NCBI RefSeq assembly: GCF_038396675.1
Contig: NC_088921.1
Span: forward strand, 20,779,001-20,843,000
Origin: Hydra vulgaris
Lineage: Eukaryota > Cnidaria > Hydrozoa > Anthoathecata > Hydridae
DNA length: 64,000 nt
Reading direction: 5' to 3'
In this document: positions 1 to 10,503 of the stretch, piece after piece
Layout of the letters: each line of letters starts with the position of its first letter
Position numbering within the stretch: position 1 is the first letter of the stretch
Position numbers and translations under genes: made by a program
Notes under the pieces: generated by a model
The model's input: the letters and a program-made list of their open reading frames with translations, nothing else
What the model was told of the DNA's origin: nothing
Databases searched by the model: none

Positions 1-1812
1 AACAAAATTTTTTTCAAAGTTAAATTATTCTAAAACTTTAAAAATAAATTTTCTGTCCGTCTTATTGAACGCTTTCTCTTGGTCCAAAATCATCAAGAAA
101 GCACCGATTTTCTTTTCATCGGTGTAGTGAATGAGGTCCCGTACCAAGATTAAGTTAGAAAAGCTGTTTCGGCCTAGTACCGAACAAGTTTGGGACGGGT
201 CTAGGATTTTATTCAGAACCTTGGTTATTCCTCAAAGCCAGCGCTTTTGTGATTATTTTGTAATCAGCGCATAGCAGTGAGTTTGGCCTCCAGTTCAGCA
301 GCAGCAACAAGTCCCCCTCTGTTGGAAAAAGACTAATCACTGCTTCTTCCCCGTAATTGCCCCAGGTACTTTGCCAGAATTCAACAGGATTTCCGTCAGT
401 TCCTGGCGATTTACTTTTTTCAAGGAACAAAGCAGATTGATAGAGTTCGGACGATGTAAACTTTTGATTTAAAAAATTATTTTCATCATCCTTAAGTATA
501 TTTTTTATTTTGTCTATAAAGAGGAACTGCCTAATTTCATCACAATTTTCTTTTTTTTTTTAAAGTTTTTATAATATTTTCTTAAGACGTTTTGAATTCC
601 ATTGGTGTCCTCAAACGTCTTTTTTTTATAAGAAAGATATTTAATAGTGTTTTTGTTTTGGTTGCTTTTTTCCAAAAGAAACAAGGATCTAGAGGGTATT
701 TCTCCCTTTTCGATTATTACTTGTTTAGTTTGGATAAAAACACCGTTTTTGTTATTAAGTTCAAGTAGTTCTTTTTTATTAATTTTAATTTTCGTCTCGT
801 CCTTACTGTTTTTTTCATTTTCCGCTGTTAAGATTTGTTCTAATAATATAATTTTATCCCTTTTTTCTTTTCGAATTTCCCGCCCCCTATCCTCTGCAAT
901 AACTCTAACCATAAATTTGGTGTATTCCCATCTGCTGGTTAGCGTTTTCAAAAGTGTTTATTTTTTGTATTTTTAAAAATTTAGATTTTAATATTTCAAT
1001 AAATTCGGCAGTATTTATTATTTCAATAAATTCGGCAATAGAGTCGGCAATTAAAGATGAGGTTAAATGCCAGTTCCCAGGCCCCCGCGGGTTCTTCCCC
1101 TTAAAAAGGATTTCGCAGGAGACTGAGCTGTGGTCACTCAAACCCATATTTTTAAATTTGCATTTTGGTTTTCAATTTAACGAATTATTAGAGACATAAA
1201 CCCTATCATTTCTGCTTTTATAATTTTGGTGTTCAAAAGTAAAAACTTTTTTAGTGGGGTTTTGTATCCGAAAGATATCAGTTAACAGATATTTTTCAGT
1301 AAATATTTTCAAACTTTTTTTACCTATTGTATTGTTAGAAATAAATTGGTCCCGCCTTCTCTATCGAAAAACGGGTCCTCAACCATATTAAAATCACCTA
1401 GTAGTATATAGTGATCACACAATAGAGTATTTTTATTTAAAGATTTTAAAAAGTTTTCTTTTTTTTGCGGATTATTTGGTCCGTAGATATTTATTATTCG
1501 AAAAGTTTTATTATTTAAAATAATATTGGCAGCAATAATTCTACCGTTTTTGTCGTTATTAATTTTAGAGAATATAATTTTTTTTTAGCTAAGAATCGCT
1601 ACACCTCTTTTTTTATTATTTTTGTTATTCCATAATGAATGGCCATTAGGTTATTTTAACCATTCTTTTTCCCATGTGACTTGCTTAGAAGTACAACAAT
1701 GGGTTTCTTGTAAGCAAATTATATCATAGTTTAAGAAGTGCGTCATTAGCGAATTTCTTTAAGGATTATAATTTAAACCATTCACGTTTAACAACAAAAA
1801 TTTTACTGCCAT
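1..1812 (-). pseudogene. ORF2 of element A: APE-type endonuclease and start of reverse transcriptase
   Basis: ORF2 starts at 1812 with MAVKFLLLNVNGL, the N-terminus shared by ORF2 of G, H and L. APE endonuclease blocks follow in order: CLQETHC, RGVAIL, INIYGPNNPQ, LLGDFNMVEDPFFDREGG, then the divergent GLSDHSSVSCEI block near 1140. A basic linker at 514-951 (RDKIILLEQILTAENEK and onward) leads to the RT entry motif GTDGNPVEFWQSTWG near 380 and LLLNWRPNSLLCADYKIITK near 270. The frame is broken repeatedly. The remaining RT core and the C-terminus lie outside the window. Confidence 0.8.
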
Positions 1813-2003
1813 TTTTTACTGAGAGAATTAAATTTTTTACAAAAATAAGATTTTACATCAAGTTTAAAGTTTCTTTAAAATTCAAAGTGTTTTAATATTT
1901 TGCTTAGTTCTCTCCGTGAAAAATTATTTCTCAATTAATAAAAGTAAATTTGTGATTTATAAAAACTAAGAACTTTTATTAAAAAAAGTAATAAAAAATT
2001 CCC

Positions 2004-2987
2004 TTACAACTCCAGAGGGATTTGGAACTCATCGCAAAACCTTTTATATTGGCCATTGAACAAATAGACCAAGTTTTTTTTTGGTACTTTGAGACTTCGT
2101 TTCCAGGTTTCTTTTATCGGGCGACACTTTCCCGGATCATTTTCGATCTTTTCGGCTTCGCTTGACTCGTACTGTACAACAGTAAGTGCTAAGAATTGTT
2201 CCAGCATCCGTCCGCGATCACCTTTGTATAAGCTTTGGCACAACTTAGAAGATGGATCTTTCAAACTTTTTTCTAGGTTGGCTAAGAGTGTATCCGGTGG
2301 TGATACTTTTTTATATCAATTCTCTTTTTAAGTAGGCGTAGTCTCGATGTCTCCGATTTCATAACAACTTCAAGAACGGTTGACTTATGGATAAGCTGGA
2401 CACCTGCAACGTCGTGGTCTAGTTTTGCTCGTTCAAAGGCTTCAAGATTTCAATTACGGTGATTTTATAGCTAATAGCGTCCTTGGGAGCGGTTGTTTTT
2501 TCTCTTCCTCGGCAACTTCATAAGATTTTACTTTCTCGGGTTTCGCAACTCTAGCGTAGGATGTTTTCTTTTGTCGATCTTTGACGGTTTTATGAGGGCG
2601 TTCCACAACGGTCAGGAATGTTGTCGAATTCGCGGAGAGTTGCCTAGCTAAGCTCTCGTCGTCTGAGCTGTAGCTGATATTTACATCATCCATTTATTAA
2701 ACGGATGTAGATCGTAATCAGTGGATCTCCATCTTTTCGAGAAGGAGCTCGGCCGTTTTTGAAATTGAATCATGATCGTAATCGATGGATTTCTTTACTC
2801 TTACACTTTTATTTGGTGAAAACTTTTTGGGCAGGGCTTCCGCCTGCCTTGCGTTATCTCGGTACCGGGCCGTGGTCGTACTCGACGAGTCGATATCGGC
2901 TGTTGCTATCGTGCTGAGCGTTGTAAATGGTACATCATCTTTTTCGTCTTCCGCGTTTGAAGACTCTTCTTCCTGAGGATGACTCAC
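2004..2987 (-). pseudogene. ORF1 protein of element A, decayed
   Basis: This is a 328-codon frame in one phase from the ATG at 2987 to the stop at 2004, interrupted by a few in-frame stops. The N-terminal ~95 residues are acidic and serine-rich (low complexity). The middle holds a basic segment with SYARV, which recurs in D and J as SYANV or SYAQV. The C-terminal ~85 residues (from about 2264) have the pattern GRMLEQ...YLFNGQYKRFCDE, also seen at the end of element G ORF1 (PSMLGQ...RKYCDEVGI). I read that as a conserved ORF1 C-terminal domain. No CCHC knuckle is visible. By position it is the RNA-binding ORF1p, with no homology support beyond its sister copies. Confidence 0.6.
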
Positions 2988-3082
2988 TTAAAAGAGAAAA
3001 GAAGAACCTGAAATCTAGAATAAATCTTTGATTTCGAGCTAGAACCGCTGTCTAGGATTAAAACAAGAAACTTAGAACAAGA

Positions 3083-3110
3083 GATCTAACCAATTAGGCC
3101 GAGAGACGAT
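3083..3110 (-). pseudogene. U2: U2 snRNA 5' part, interrupted by element A
   Basis: The minus strand from 3110 reads ATCGTCTCTCGGCCTAATTG then GTTAGATC, which is U2 nt 1-28 with a few changes. It stops at GATC, where element A begins. Confidence 0.75.
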
Positions 3111-3180
3111 AACTGACGCTGCAGACATAGTCTGACTGACGCCGTCTTCAACAATGTACTTGTGGTTTGAATTAGTATAA
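3111..3180 (-). promoter_or_regulatory. U2 promoter-proximal region, truncated upstream
   Basis: About 70 bp of the U2 5' flank remain (CACAAGTACATTG and GACGGCGTCAGT blocks, ending in GCGTCAGTT). The distal part and the trinucleotide tract are missing because a deletion joins the flank to the U2 remnant at 3181. Confidence 0.6.
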
Positions 3181-3236
3181 AAATATATGAGGCGGACTGT
3201 GACTGCGTACCAGATATTAAACTGATAAGAACAGAT
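3181..3236 (-). pseudogene. U2: U2 snRNA 3' part, truncated after stem-loop IIa
   Basis: After poly(A) of mini-element B, U2 resumes at ATCTGTTCTTATCAG and continues through stem-loop IIa to CATATATT. The Sm site and stem-loops III and IV are deleted; the sequence jumps straight into the next U2 promoter. Confidence 0.75.
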
Positions 3237-3907
3237 TTTTTTTTTTTTTGTGTGGATTTTTTTTATATCTTCTAATTTTTCCAAGGCCGAAAGCTTTATT
3301 TTTTATTTTTATTTTATAGATTTTATATTTTTATTTTGTTTTGTTAATGTTTTTTATATATATAAAAATATAGGTATATAGGTTTTTTATTATTATTATT
3401 TTTTTTTTTCTTTAAATTTATTTCATATTGCTATGCTTTTAGATTCTTTTAAATACGTCTAATTATATCTAATTAAATACGTCTATTAATGATTAGAACA
3501 TCATTAATAGACGTATTTAATTCTTATTTACATAACAATGTTTTATTTAGTTGTCTTAAAAATTGATTAGATTGATTAACTTTCGCAGCTTGCGATATGA
3601 AAATTTGGTTTTATTATTTTGTATTGCTTCAGGATATGTCGAACCTGAGCGATAATCGTTATCCTTGTTAAAATCTATTTCAGTATGATCTTGAATATTA
3701 TCAGTAATACTTCGACTTTTGCTTACTCAATCTTCCATAATAATTTTTTAGAAAATTACTACAGTACACAAAAATTACTATAAGAAAACAAGCCCTCCTC
3801 AATACACCACTTACACCTTAAAAAAGTCTGAGTTCACACAATAAACCCAATATGTTTTATATAACCTCTAGCTCGAACTAACACTAATAAATCGCAAGGG
3901 TACCCCT
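3237..3907 (-). mobile_element. Short non-autonomous element (mini-B) at the U2 site
   Basis: A ~670 bp insertion with the same two junctions as the full LINEs: U2 ends at AAGATCAAG (3908) on its 5' side and resumes at ATCTGTTC after a poly(A) run on its 3' side (polyT 3237-3249). It has no EN or RT. Near 3740-3545 there is a short decayed frame (ITDNIQDHTEIDFNKDNDY) that could be the beginning of an ORF1. It looks like a LINE reduced to its two ends, moved in trans or internally deleted. A ~330 bp AT-rich middle has no coding signal. Confidence 0.6.
3471..3522. repeat. Perfect hairpin, 23 bp arms, 6 nt loop
   Basis: Arms 3471-3493 and 3500-3522 are exact reverse complements around TAGAAC. 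A partial copy of the arm (AAATACGTCTAATTA) lies just before it at 3451. Confidence 0.85.
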
Positions 3908-3938
3908 CTTGATCTTAGCCATTAGGCCGAGAAGCGAT
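3908..3938 (-). pseudogene. U2: U2 snRNA 5' part, interrupted by mini-B
   Basis: U2 nt 1-31 is complete (ATCGCTTCTCGGCCTAATGG plus CTAAGATCAAG), then foreign sequence begins with AGGGGTACCC. This is one of the best-preserved 5' parts in the window. Confidence 0.85.
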
Positions 3939-4112
3939 AACTGAACACTGCAGATATAGTCGGACTGACGCCGTCTTCAACAATGTACTCGTGGTTTGAA
4001 TTAGTACGTCTAATCATTTTCGTCGTCATCATCAGCAGCATCATCATCAGCAGCTGAGACCATTGGTGATGTTGGACACTCTAAAGGTCAATAATTTTTC
4101 TTATTTTTAATC
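3939..4112 (-). promoter_or_regulatory. U2 intergenic spacer with snRNA-type promoter
   Basis: It holds the conserved proximal ~55-80 bp (CGTACTAATTCAAACCACGA, GACGGCGTCAGTCCGACTAT, CTGCAGTGTTCAGTT) with no TATA box. This fits a Pol II snRNA promoter with its proximal element near -55 to -75. A distal CAT/CAG trinucleotide tract lies at ~4023-4055, followed by GGTCTCAGCTGCTG. Confidence 0.6.
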
Positions 4113-4263
4113 TAGGCCGCGCTCAGCAGTAGTGCGAAGCCAAGGCAACCCGTGGTCAGGGCAAGGTAAACCTTTGATTCTATGACCTAATGCCAAAAAT
4201 CAGATTAATATACATGCCGGAATGTTCCGGTGTACCAGATATTAAACTGATATGAACATTTAC
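4113..4263 (-). pseudogene. U2: U2 snRNA 3' part
   Basis: Resumes after poly(A) of element C. Stem-loop IIa (CCGGAACATTCCGG) is followed by TATATTAAT and the Sm site ATTTTTGG. Stem-loop III (GGTCATAG...CCCTGACC) and stem-loop IV with a TTCGCACTAC loop come next. About 150 nt; with the 31 nt 5' part this gives the ~187 nt expected of animal U2. Confidence 0.8.
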
Positions 4264-4419
4264 TTTTTTTTTTTCTTTTTTTTTTTCTATTTTGCTATTT
4301 TTTTTATTATTGTTTTAATAATGATATATTTTTTTTTAAGGAAAGATAATAATTGAATTGGGAATCAATTGACACCTATTGCCTAGACAGTATAAAGGAG
4401 ATTTTTTCTATTATTTTCA

Positions 4420-4610
4420 TTTTTTTTTTTTTTTTTAGGTGCCCCAAGAAGTTCTAACGGTCTTGTCACAGAGCACCGCGGGAGTGCGTTTAACCAGGAA
4501 GTTCACGCCTCCTTCCTTACCGTGACGCGAAAGTATGCCCTATGTTCGTTTCGAACCTGGATCTCCTGCTTATAAAGCAAGCGTTTCTAACCACTGCACC
4601 ACGGCCGTAC
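4420..4610 (-). mobile_element. tRNA-derived SINE
   Basis: The minus strand starts at 4610 with GGCCGTGGTGCAGTGGTTAG (A-box region), then an anticodon-stem-like segment and GGTTCGAAACGAAC (B box). A ~110 bp unrelated body follows, with GAACTTCTTGGGGCACC directly before a 16 nt A tail (4421-4436). The order of Pol III boxes, body and A tail defines a SINE. Flanking direct repeats are not convincing. It sits in the 3' region of element C. Confidence 0.8.
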
Positions 4611-4639
4611 TATTCCATTATTGATGGAGAAGAGTGAGT

Positions 4640-6160
4640 GAAAATTGTTCAACATTGTTTTTATTTTTAAATTTGTTTCATTGAATTCGCCGTATATATT
4701 TTATCTCTTTTTTAATTTTTTCGAAAACTTTAACACAATTTACCTCTTTATTTTCTTTTAATCTTACGTTTCTCGCCCTCCAAAGTTCGGTTGTTTTTAC
4801 GTTAGTTCAAGTTGTTACAATTTTTGAGGTGATGTCGTTCATATGGAAATTATTTATGTTTATGGAAAAGATTGCCTGTATTATTTTGAATGTTTTATTT
4901 AGTAGGAGTTTTTCATATAACTTTTCGAACTCTTTCCACACTGGTTTTGCCATTTTACAGAAAACAAAATATTATCCCACATATTTTGTTTTTTTCTTAT
5001 GCTTTGGTTCGGACTCTTCTTGAAAAGAAGGAGGTAAATGTTTTTTGTAGTTTTTGAATATAAATTGAAAATATCATCGTTGTTTTTTACACTTTTGATA
5101 ACATTTTTAAAGTAGAAAGGCGGCAGTCTTAATGTTTTAGGAAAGTCTTTTTTAGTTAGAAATTGCCATTGGTTATATTTATGGATAGATTGTTGTATTA
5201 AGTTGGTTGCAAGTTTTGTAGTAGGAGTATTTATGCGGCTTTTCGTTGTCATTAATGTTGATCAGGTGTTTTAATCGTAGGACTATGCCCTGTCTAGAAT
5301 TCCTAAGCAACCTTTTTCAACAGGCAATTTTAGGATGTCCCTTGTCAGTGGTTCAGCATTGTCACTTTGCCATAGGTACTTAGATATCTCTTTCTTAAGA
5401 CTTTTTTGATTGTTTTGTTTATGGGGAATATGTTGGCGAGAAACCAGACTTTAGACAGTGCTAAAGCATTTAGAAAGATTCCCTTGCATTTGAGGGATAC
5501 ATTCCTATATTTGAAGAATTTACACCTGTCTTTTAGTTTAGCAATACATTTGTTCCAATTATTTTTAGCAGTATATGCCAAATCAGTAAAAAAGGTTATT
5601 CCTAAAATTTCTACACCACTTATGTTACACCAGATAATATTGTTGTTATTAGTGTTGTTATACGTATTGTAGTTGTAGCCACCTAGGGCCATAGCCTTAG
5701 TTTTAGCTCTGTTGATGTTGGATCCGGTAGCAAGCTTGAAATTACTGAAAACATTAAAAATGTCCGGTATGCAGGCTAGATCATGTAGGAAGATCGTTGT
5801 GTCATCTGCGTATTGCATTACTTTTAACGGAATGTTTGTTCCAGGTAATGCAATACCTGTTTTGCTTTTATTATTTTTGATTTCTGGTGCTAGAGTTTCG
5901 ACTGCAATGCAATACAGCATAAGTGAGATAGTATCTCCTTGTCTTACTCCTCTAGCAACTCTACATGGTTTGCCCTGTTACCCGTTGTTCAGGATTATTG
6001 ATTGGGTGTTTTTCATTATGTTTTTAATGCCTTGGATAAAGTTATTGCCAAGTTGATATTTTTCTAAAGTTTTGAGGAAGAAGTCCCGATCCAATTTATC
6101 AAAGGCTTCCTGGTCTATGGAGACCATGAAACCTTCCAAACCTTTTAGGTTGGTTTATTC
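4640..6160 (-). pseudogene. ORF2 fragment of element C: RT core to C-terminus
   Basis: The RT region starts near 6150 with VSIDQEAFDKL (RT A motif), then RGVRQGDTISLMLYCIAVET (RT B) near 5930 and MQYADDTTIFLHD (the catalytic YADD) near 5800. GSNINRAKTKAMALGGYNY follows. The connection region has NVSLKCKGIFLNALALSKVW, a block found in every copy. The C-terminal region (5252-4640) is frameshifted. It is one of the better-preserved RT cores in the left third, but non-functional. Confidence 0.8.
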
Positions 6161-6194
6161 TATAACTTTATTATCATATAACATAATATTTATT

Positions 6195-6267
6195 GCCATA
6201 AATCAGAATAATATATGATCCGGACTGTGCCGGCGTACCAGATCTTAAACTGATAAGAAAAGATACT
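6195..6267 (-). pseudogene. U2: U2 snRNA 3' part, truncated at the Sm site
   Basis: Resumes with GTATCTTTTCTTATCAG after poly(A) of element D. Stem-loop IIa (GCCGGCACAGTCCGG) is intact. The sequence breaks off at CTGATTTATGGC, a mutated Sm site, where element C begins. Confidence 0.8.
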
Positions 6268-6715
6268 TTTTTTTTTTTTTTAATATAATAGCATATAATT
6301 TATAAAAAAATGATTTACGAAGAGAAAATTAGATAACTTACAAAGAGAAAATTAAATAATTTACAAAGAGAAAATACAAAGATATCATAAAGTTTGTAAT
6401 TTGTTTGTTGATTGATTTTTATTATTTATTGTATTTATTCAAAATGTTGTGGTTATTTTAAAACGAAAATCGAAAAATCAAAAACCGAAAAAAAAAGTTG
6501 TAGTGGAACCACAACAGGTTTTTAGGAAAAGTAAGTAAAACAAACTATTTCCAGGTTTAAAATATATATGTCTGGCTATTACCCCAGGCTATTATAAAAT
6601 AAAACACACATCTATTATTGCCACCGGGCTTTGCAGGACATGTTCGTTGTTTGCTTTATCGCAAGGTTTAAATAATATAATGCTGGCCATTAAGCCTTGC
6701 ATTTAAAAAATATTG

Positions 6716-6754
6716 GCATGTCCGTCGCACCCACAGGGGCTGCTGGGGACATGC
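6716..6754 (-). other. 3' UTR hairpin of element D
   Basis: GCATGTCC and GGACATGC form a perfect 8 bp stem enclosing CCAGCAGCC...GTGCGAC. The same fold recurs in E (twice) and G with compensating stem changes, so it is a candidate RT-recognition structure. Confidence 0.65.
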
Positions 6755-6849
6755 TTTTTCGTGAACCAAATAATTAAGGAGTATTTTAAAGATATGATAG
6801 AAAACCCTTTTCTATAACAGGAAATTTATATTCCCCTCTTTGTTTTCAC

Positions 6850-9800
6850 TTATGGCCCTGTTGATTGAAAATATTCGTGGAATTTTTCTACATTATTTTC
6901 TCTTAAATTCTTGTTATACTTAATTTGCCATATAGTTTTAATTTCTCGTTTATTAGCCTCTTCAATTCCTGCGTAGGGTATATTTTTGTTTTCTTTAACT
7001 TTCATGTTTCTTGCCCGCCATAACTGTAAGGTTATTACGTTAGCAAGAGTCGTTGCGATTTTTGCGATGTAGTCTTTTTTAGAAAATTGTTCAATGTTTG
7101 TTTGTAAGACTGGCCGAACATTGTTAAAGTTTTGTTGCGGAATTAATTTTTCATAGATACTTTCAGAAGCCTTCCACATAGATCTAGCTTTCTTGCGGTA
7201 GATAAAAGGGTGAAGTGTGTTTTCAGTTGCTCCGCATGTTTTACAATTTGCGTTTCCGCGCCCCCTATTTTTTCTCCAACTCTGAGTTTTTTCTAGAGTT
7301 TGGAGTGAGTTTGTCAGTACTCTCCAGAGGGTGTTTTTGTTGGGTCCTCTGGCATAGGATACGAAACTTCTTACTCATATTTTGTTCCATGGGATTGATT
7401 TTTGTAGTCTTGTATCCCATGCCGTTTGTATTTTCAACAAGTTTGGGTTTTTATTTATAATAATGAGATGGGCGCGAATGTTTTTTGGCGCTTATAGATT
7501 TTATTTCAAAGATTTGTTTATTCGACCTGAAAGTTTCAACAACATCTTTATAATAAAAAGGAACTCGCCAATTGATTTTGGAAAGTAGTTGCTCGTGAGA
7601 AGCAACCTTTGTGGGCATTTGAGTCGCGCGTGTTTTGCAAGATAGTGCGTCAAATAGTAATTTTGGATGAAAGAAGACTCGTGATAGTTTTTTTGTTCTT
7701 TTATTTTGAATGAGTAATTTGTTCGGAGGGATAGGCTTTGCTCTTTTGTGTCAAGAATGCCTAGTCCTCCTTTATCAAATAATAAGTTTAAAATTTCGCT
7801 TTTAATGGGTTGCGCGAATTCGCTTTGCCAAAGATATTTTTTTAGCAGTGGTTTCACAAACCATACCTTGGAGAGTGCCAGAGTGTTTACAAAAACACCC
7901 TTGCATCTTAAAGAAATGTTCCGGTATCTTAGGCTTTTGATTTTTTTAAAGCTCTCAACGGCTTTCTGCCAATTAATGCTTGCGGTGAGAGCTAGGTCAG
8001 TATGTAAGGTTATCCCTGAGATTTTGATTCCTGAGGTGTTGCACCAGGTTATAATAAAAAGTTCTTGGTTTAACACTATGGCCATCTTTTCATAGTGGAT
8101 TTAGTTTAATCCACCCAATGCCAAAGCCCTGTTTTTGTTTTATTTATATTTGATCCCGAGGCTTACTCGAAGTCATCTAGCGTTTTGAAAACGCATTCGA
8201 TGTACGTCGGGTTCCTCAGGAATATGGTGGTGTCATCAGCGTATTGCATGACTTTTAGTTTGTTTTTGTTCCCGGCAGAGGAATGCCGTCCACATCAGGA
8301 TTGTTTCTGATGTCTAGGGCCAGCGATTCTATTGCCAGGCAGTATAGCATGAGGGAGATGGGTCGCCTTGGCGAATTTGCTAATACTGAAGGGCTTAATC
8401 AATTAGCCGTTGTTTATTATAATTGAATGGGAGTTTTTCATGGTTTGCATTATTCCTCTTATAAAGTTTTTACCGAGGTTAAGTTTTTGGAGAGTTTTAA
8501 TAAAGAAATTTTCTATCAATTTTATCAAATGTTTTCTCCTGGTCGATTATAATCAGTACACTATCTATTTTTTTTCCGTTAGTGTACTGTATTAGGTCTA
8601 TGACCAGCAAGTTTGCGACGGTCCGAGAATTTTATCTAGTACCCTTTTACAACCTCAAAGCGAGGGCTTCATTGACTATTTTGTAGTCCGCGCACAGAAG
8701 GGATATTGGTCGCCAGTTTTGCAGTGCCGTCAGATCGCCCTCTTTTGGAAGGAGATTAATTAGCGCCGTCCTCTGCGACCACGACAGCTCGTTATTTACA
8801 TCAAAGACATTACCGTTCATAAGATCGGTAAGTTCTTCTCCGTATTATCCCAGCATTGTTGATAAAACTCTGCCTGGAGGCCATTTATCCATTGTGTTTT
8901 GTCTTTGTTTAGGGTCATCGCGGCGTTATAAAGCTCCTCGCTGCTAAAGGGAAGTTTAAAACGCGTTTTGGTGGTCGGTGAGGGATTTTGTTAAGTTTAT
9001 AAAAAGTTTTTTTTGTTTTTCTTTATTAAGATTCTTTTTTTTCTACATATTTTTATAATATTTATTAATTGTGGTTAACATTTTGAGCGTGTCCGTTTGA
9101 AGGGTATTACCCTCTTTTATTTCACTAATAGTTTTTTTCTTTTGATTTTTTTTTTCTATTTGGAAGAGAGCCTTGGAAGGTTTTTCGCCTTCCTCTGCCA
9201 GGGTTTGTTTTGTTCTTACGAACACGCCCCCGTCGCAAAAGAGTTCTCGAAGCTCTGATCTTAGATCATCGAGTTTTTCCAAGTCCCTCGCGTCTTTTTG
9301 GGTTTCCTCATTAATATCTTTTAGTGAAGAGTTTTGTTTTAGCTTTATCTCTCGCTTTTTTGATTTAGCAACCCCTACTGCTTTTTTAATACGTTGTTAC
9401 TATTTATATTAGAAGCTCGAGTCCAAAATTTTTCAAAAAATAATAATTGGTTCTCTAGAAATTAGATGTCAACGTTTAACTAAATTTTTTAAAATATTGA
9501 CCAAATAGTGTTGAAGGCATTTTTTTGAGAGCGCAATCCTTTAACAGATTAACATTGAAGTGCCAGTAGCCCGGGCTCCTCTTATTTTCTTTATCAAGTT
9601 GCAGAGTACAGCGGAAGGCTTTGTTGTCACTTAGTCTGTTTTCGATTATAGCGCATTTGCACTTTCTTGAGATTGTCAAAGGTACATAAATTCTATCTAT
9701 TTTACTTTTAAAAGTTTTGTCTGCTTTTTCATAAGTAAAATCAATTTAGTTTGGGTTAACATATCTATAAATATAATCGAACTTTTCGCAAAGAGAGTTC

Positions 9801-10309
9801 AAGTTAGCTTTACCTAAAGTATTGTTTTTGTTATGCGGATCACCCCCTTTTATGTCTAACTTTGGGTTTTCTACTATATTAAAATCTCCCATCCGGATCA
9901 TATATTCTGATCCGCGCGCACATTTTCTTATTTGCTTAAAAAAGTTTTATTTTTGTTGTGGGTCATTTGGCCCGTATATATTGATTATTCTTAGATCACA
10001 ATTTTTAAAAGTAAAAATGGCTGCAAGAATTCTTTCACAGTCGTCTTGAGTGACTTCGTTTAAAGTAGTGTATTTTTTTGTTAGAATGGAGACACCTCGC
10101 TCTCTATGGTTTCCATTATTCCACAGGGAGCTCCCGTTAGTTTGGTGTTTTCATTCATTTATCCAATTGGTGCTATTTTCTTCAGTACTATGCGTTTTTT
10201 GCAAGCATATCACGTCATAGTCCTAATATTTGAGAAATTGAAATATTTTGTTTCTTTTGATCATAGTTTGGATACCATTTACATTTAACGTCAGAATTCT
10301 TGCATTCAT
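6850..10309 (-). pseudogene. ORF2 of element D: endonuclease, RT, C-terminal zinc motif
   Basis: Starts MNARILTLNVNGIQ at 10,309. Endonuclease blocks follow: VICLQKTHS, RGVSIL, IINIYGPNDPQQK, MGDFNIVENPKLD, SKIDRIYV and RLSDNKAF, where the usual SDH is changed. The basic linker lies near 9280-9043 and RT spans ~8900-8000. The connection block NISLRCKGVFVNTLALSKVW is near 7900. Near 7240 there is a zinc-knuckle-like CKTCGATENTLHPFIYR whose last Cys is replaced. The C-terminus near 6850 has IKTIWQIKYNKNLRENNVEK. There are many frameshifts. Confidence 0.8.
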
Positions 10310-10503
10310 TTATATTCAAAATTGATTTTTTTTAAAGATGAAAAAAATTTATTTTTTCTTTTTTAGTTTTTTTAATTGATCAAAAAGTAAAAGTTAGTTT
10401 AAAAATGGGCGCATTTATTTAAAATATATAGTTAAACAATAGATAAATATAAAAGATATTTTGCCGTTGTTACGTTCAGTCTTTTGTAGATCTTTTGATG
10501 TTC

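Larger units (their letters stand above)
1..3082 (-). mobile_element. Keno-like non-LTR retrotransposon, element A (continues off left edge)
   Basis: The LINE is read on the minus strand from its 5' junction with U2 nt ~28 at 3082 to the window edge, where it is cut inside the RT domain. It has a ~95 bp 5' leader, an ORF1 (2987-2004), a ~190 bp gap and ORF2 from 1812. The leader carries a short block, TCCTAGACAGCGG, that resembles the start of elements D, H and J. The RT part is the closest relative in the window of element E: 1-230 and 14,775-14,981 align almost base for base. Stops and frameshifts are scattered through both ORFs, so this copy is dead. Clade assignment rests on RT/EN motifs plus the U2 target site. 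Confidence 0.85.
4264..6194 (-). mobile_element. Keno-like LINE, element C, 5'-truncated
   Basis: Begins abruptly at about 6194 in the RT domain, where a U2 fragment broken near the Sm site joins it, and ends in a poly(A) tail (polyT 4264-4286). It carries the RT core, the connection region and the ORF2 C-terminus. It has no ORF1 or endonuclease, so it is either a 5'-truncated insertion or one side of a deletion that removed the U2 5' part. A SINE interrupts its 3' end at 4420-4610. Confidence 0.75.

Noticed and set aside
3290-3430. TA-rich stretch as a microsatellite or origin
   Set aside because: Simple low-complexity sequence within mini-B with no regular unit.
4555-4610. tRNA gene on the minus strand
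   Set aside because: A and B boxes are present, but the 3' part continues into an unrelated body and an A tail, so it is a SINE head and not a tRNA gene.
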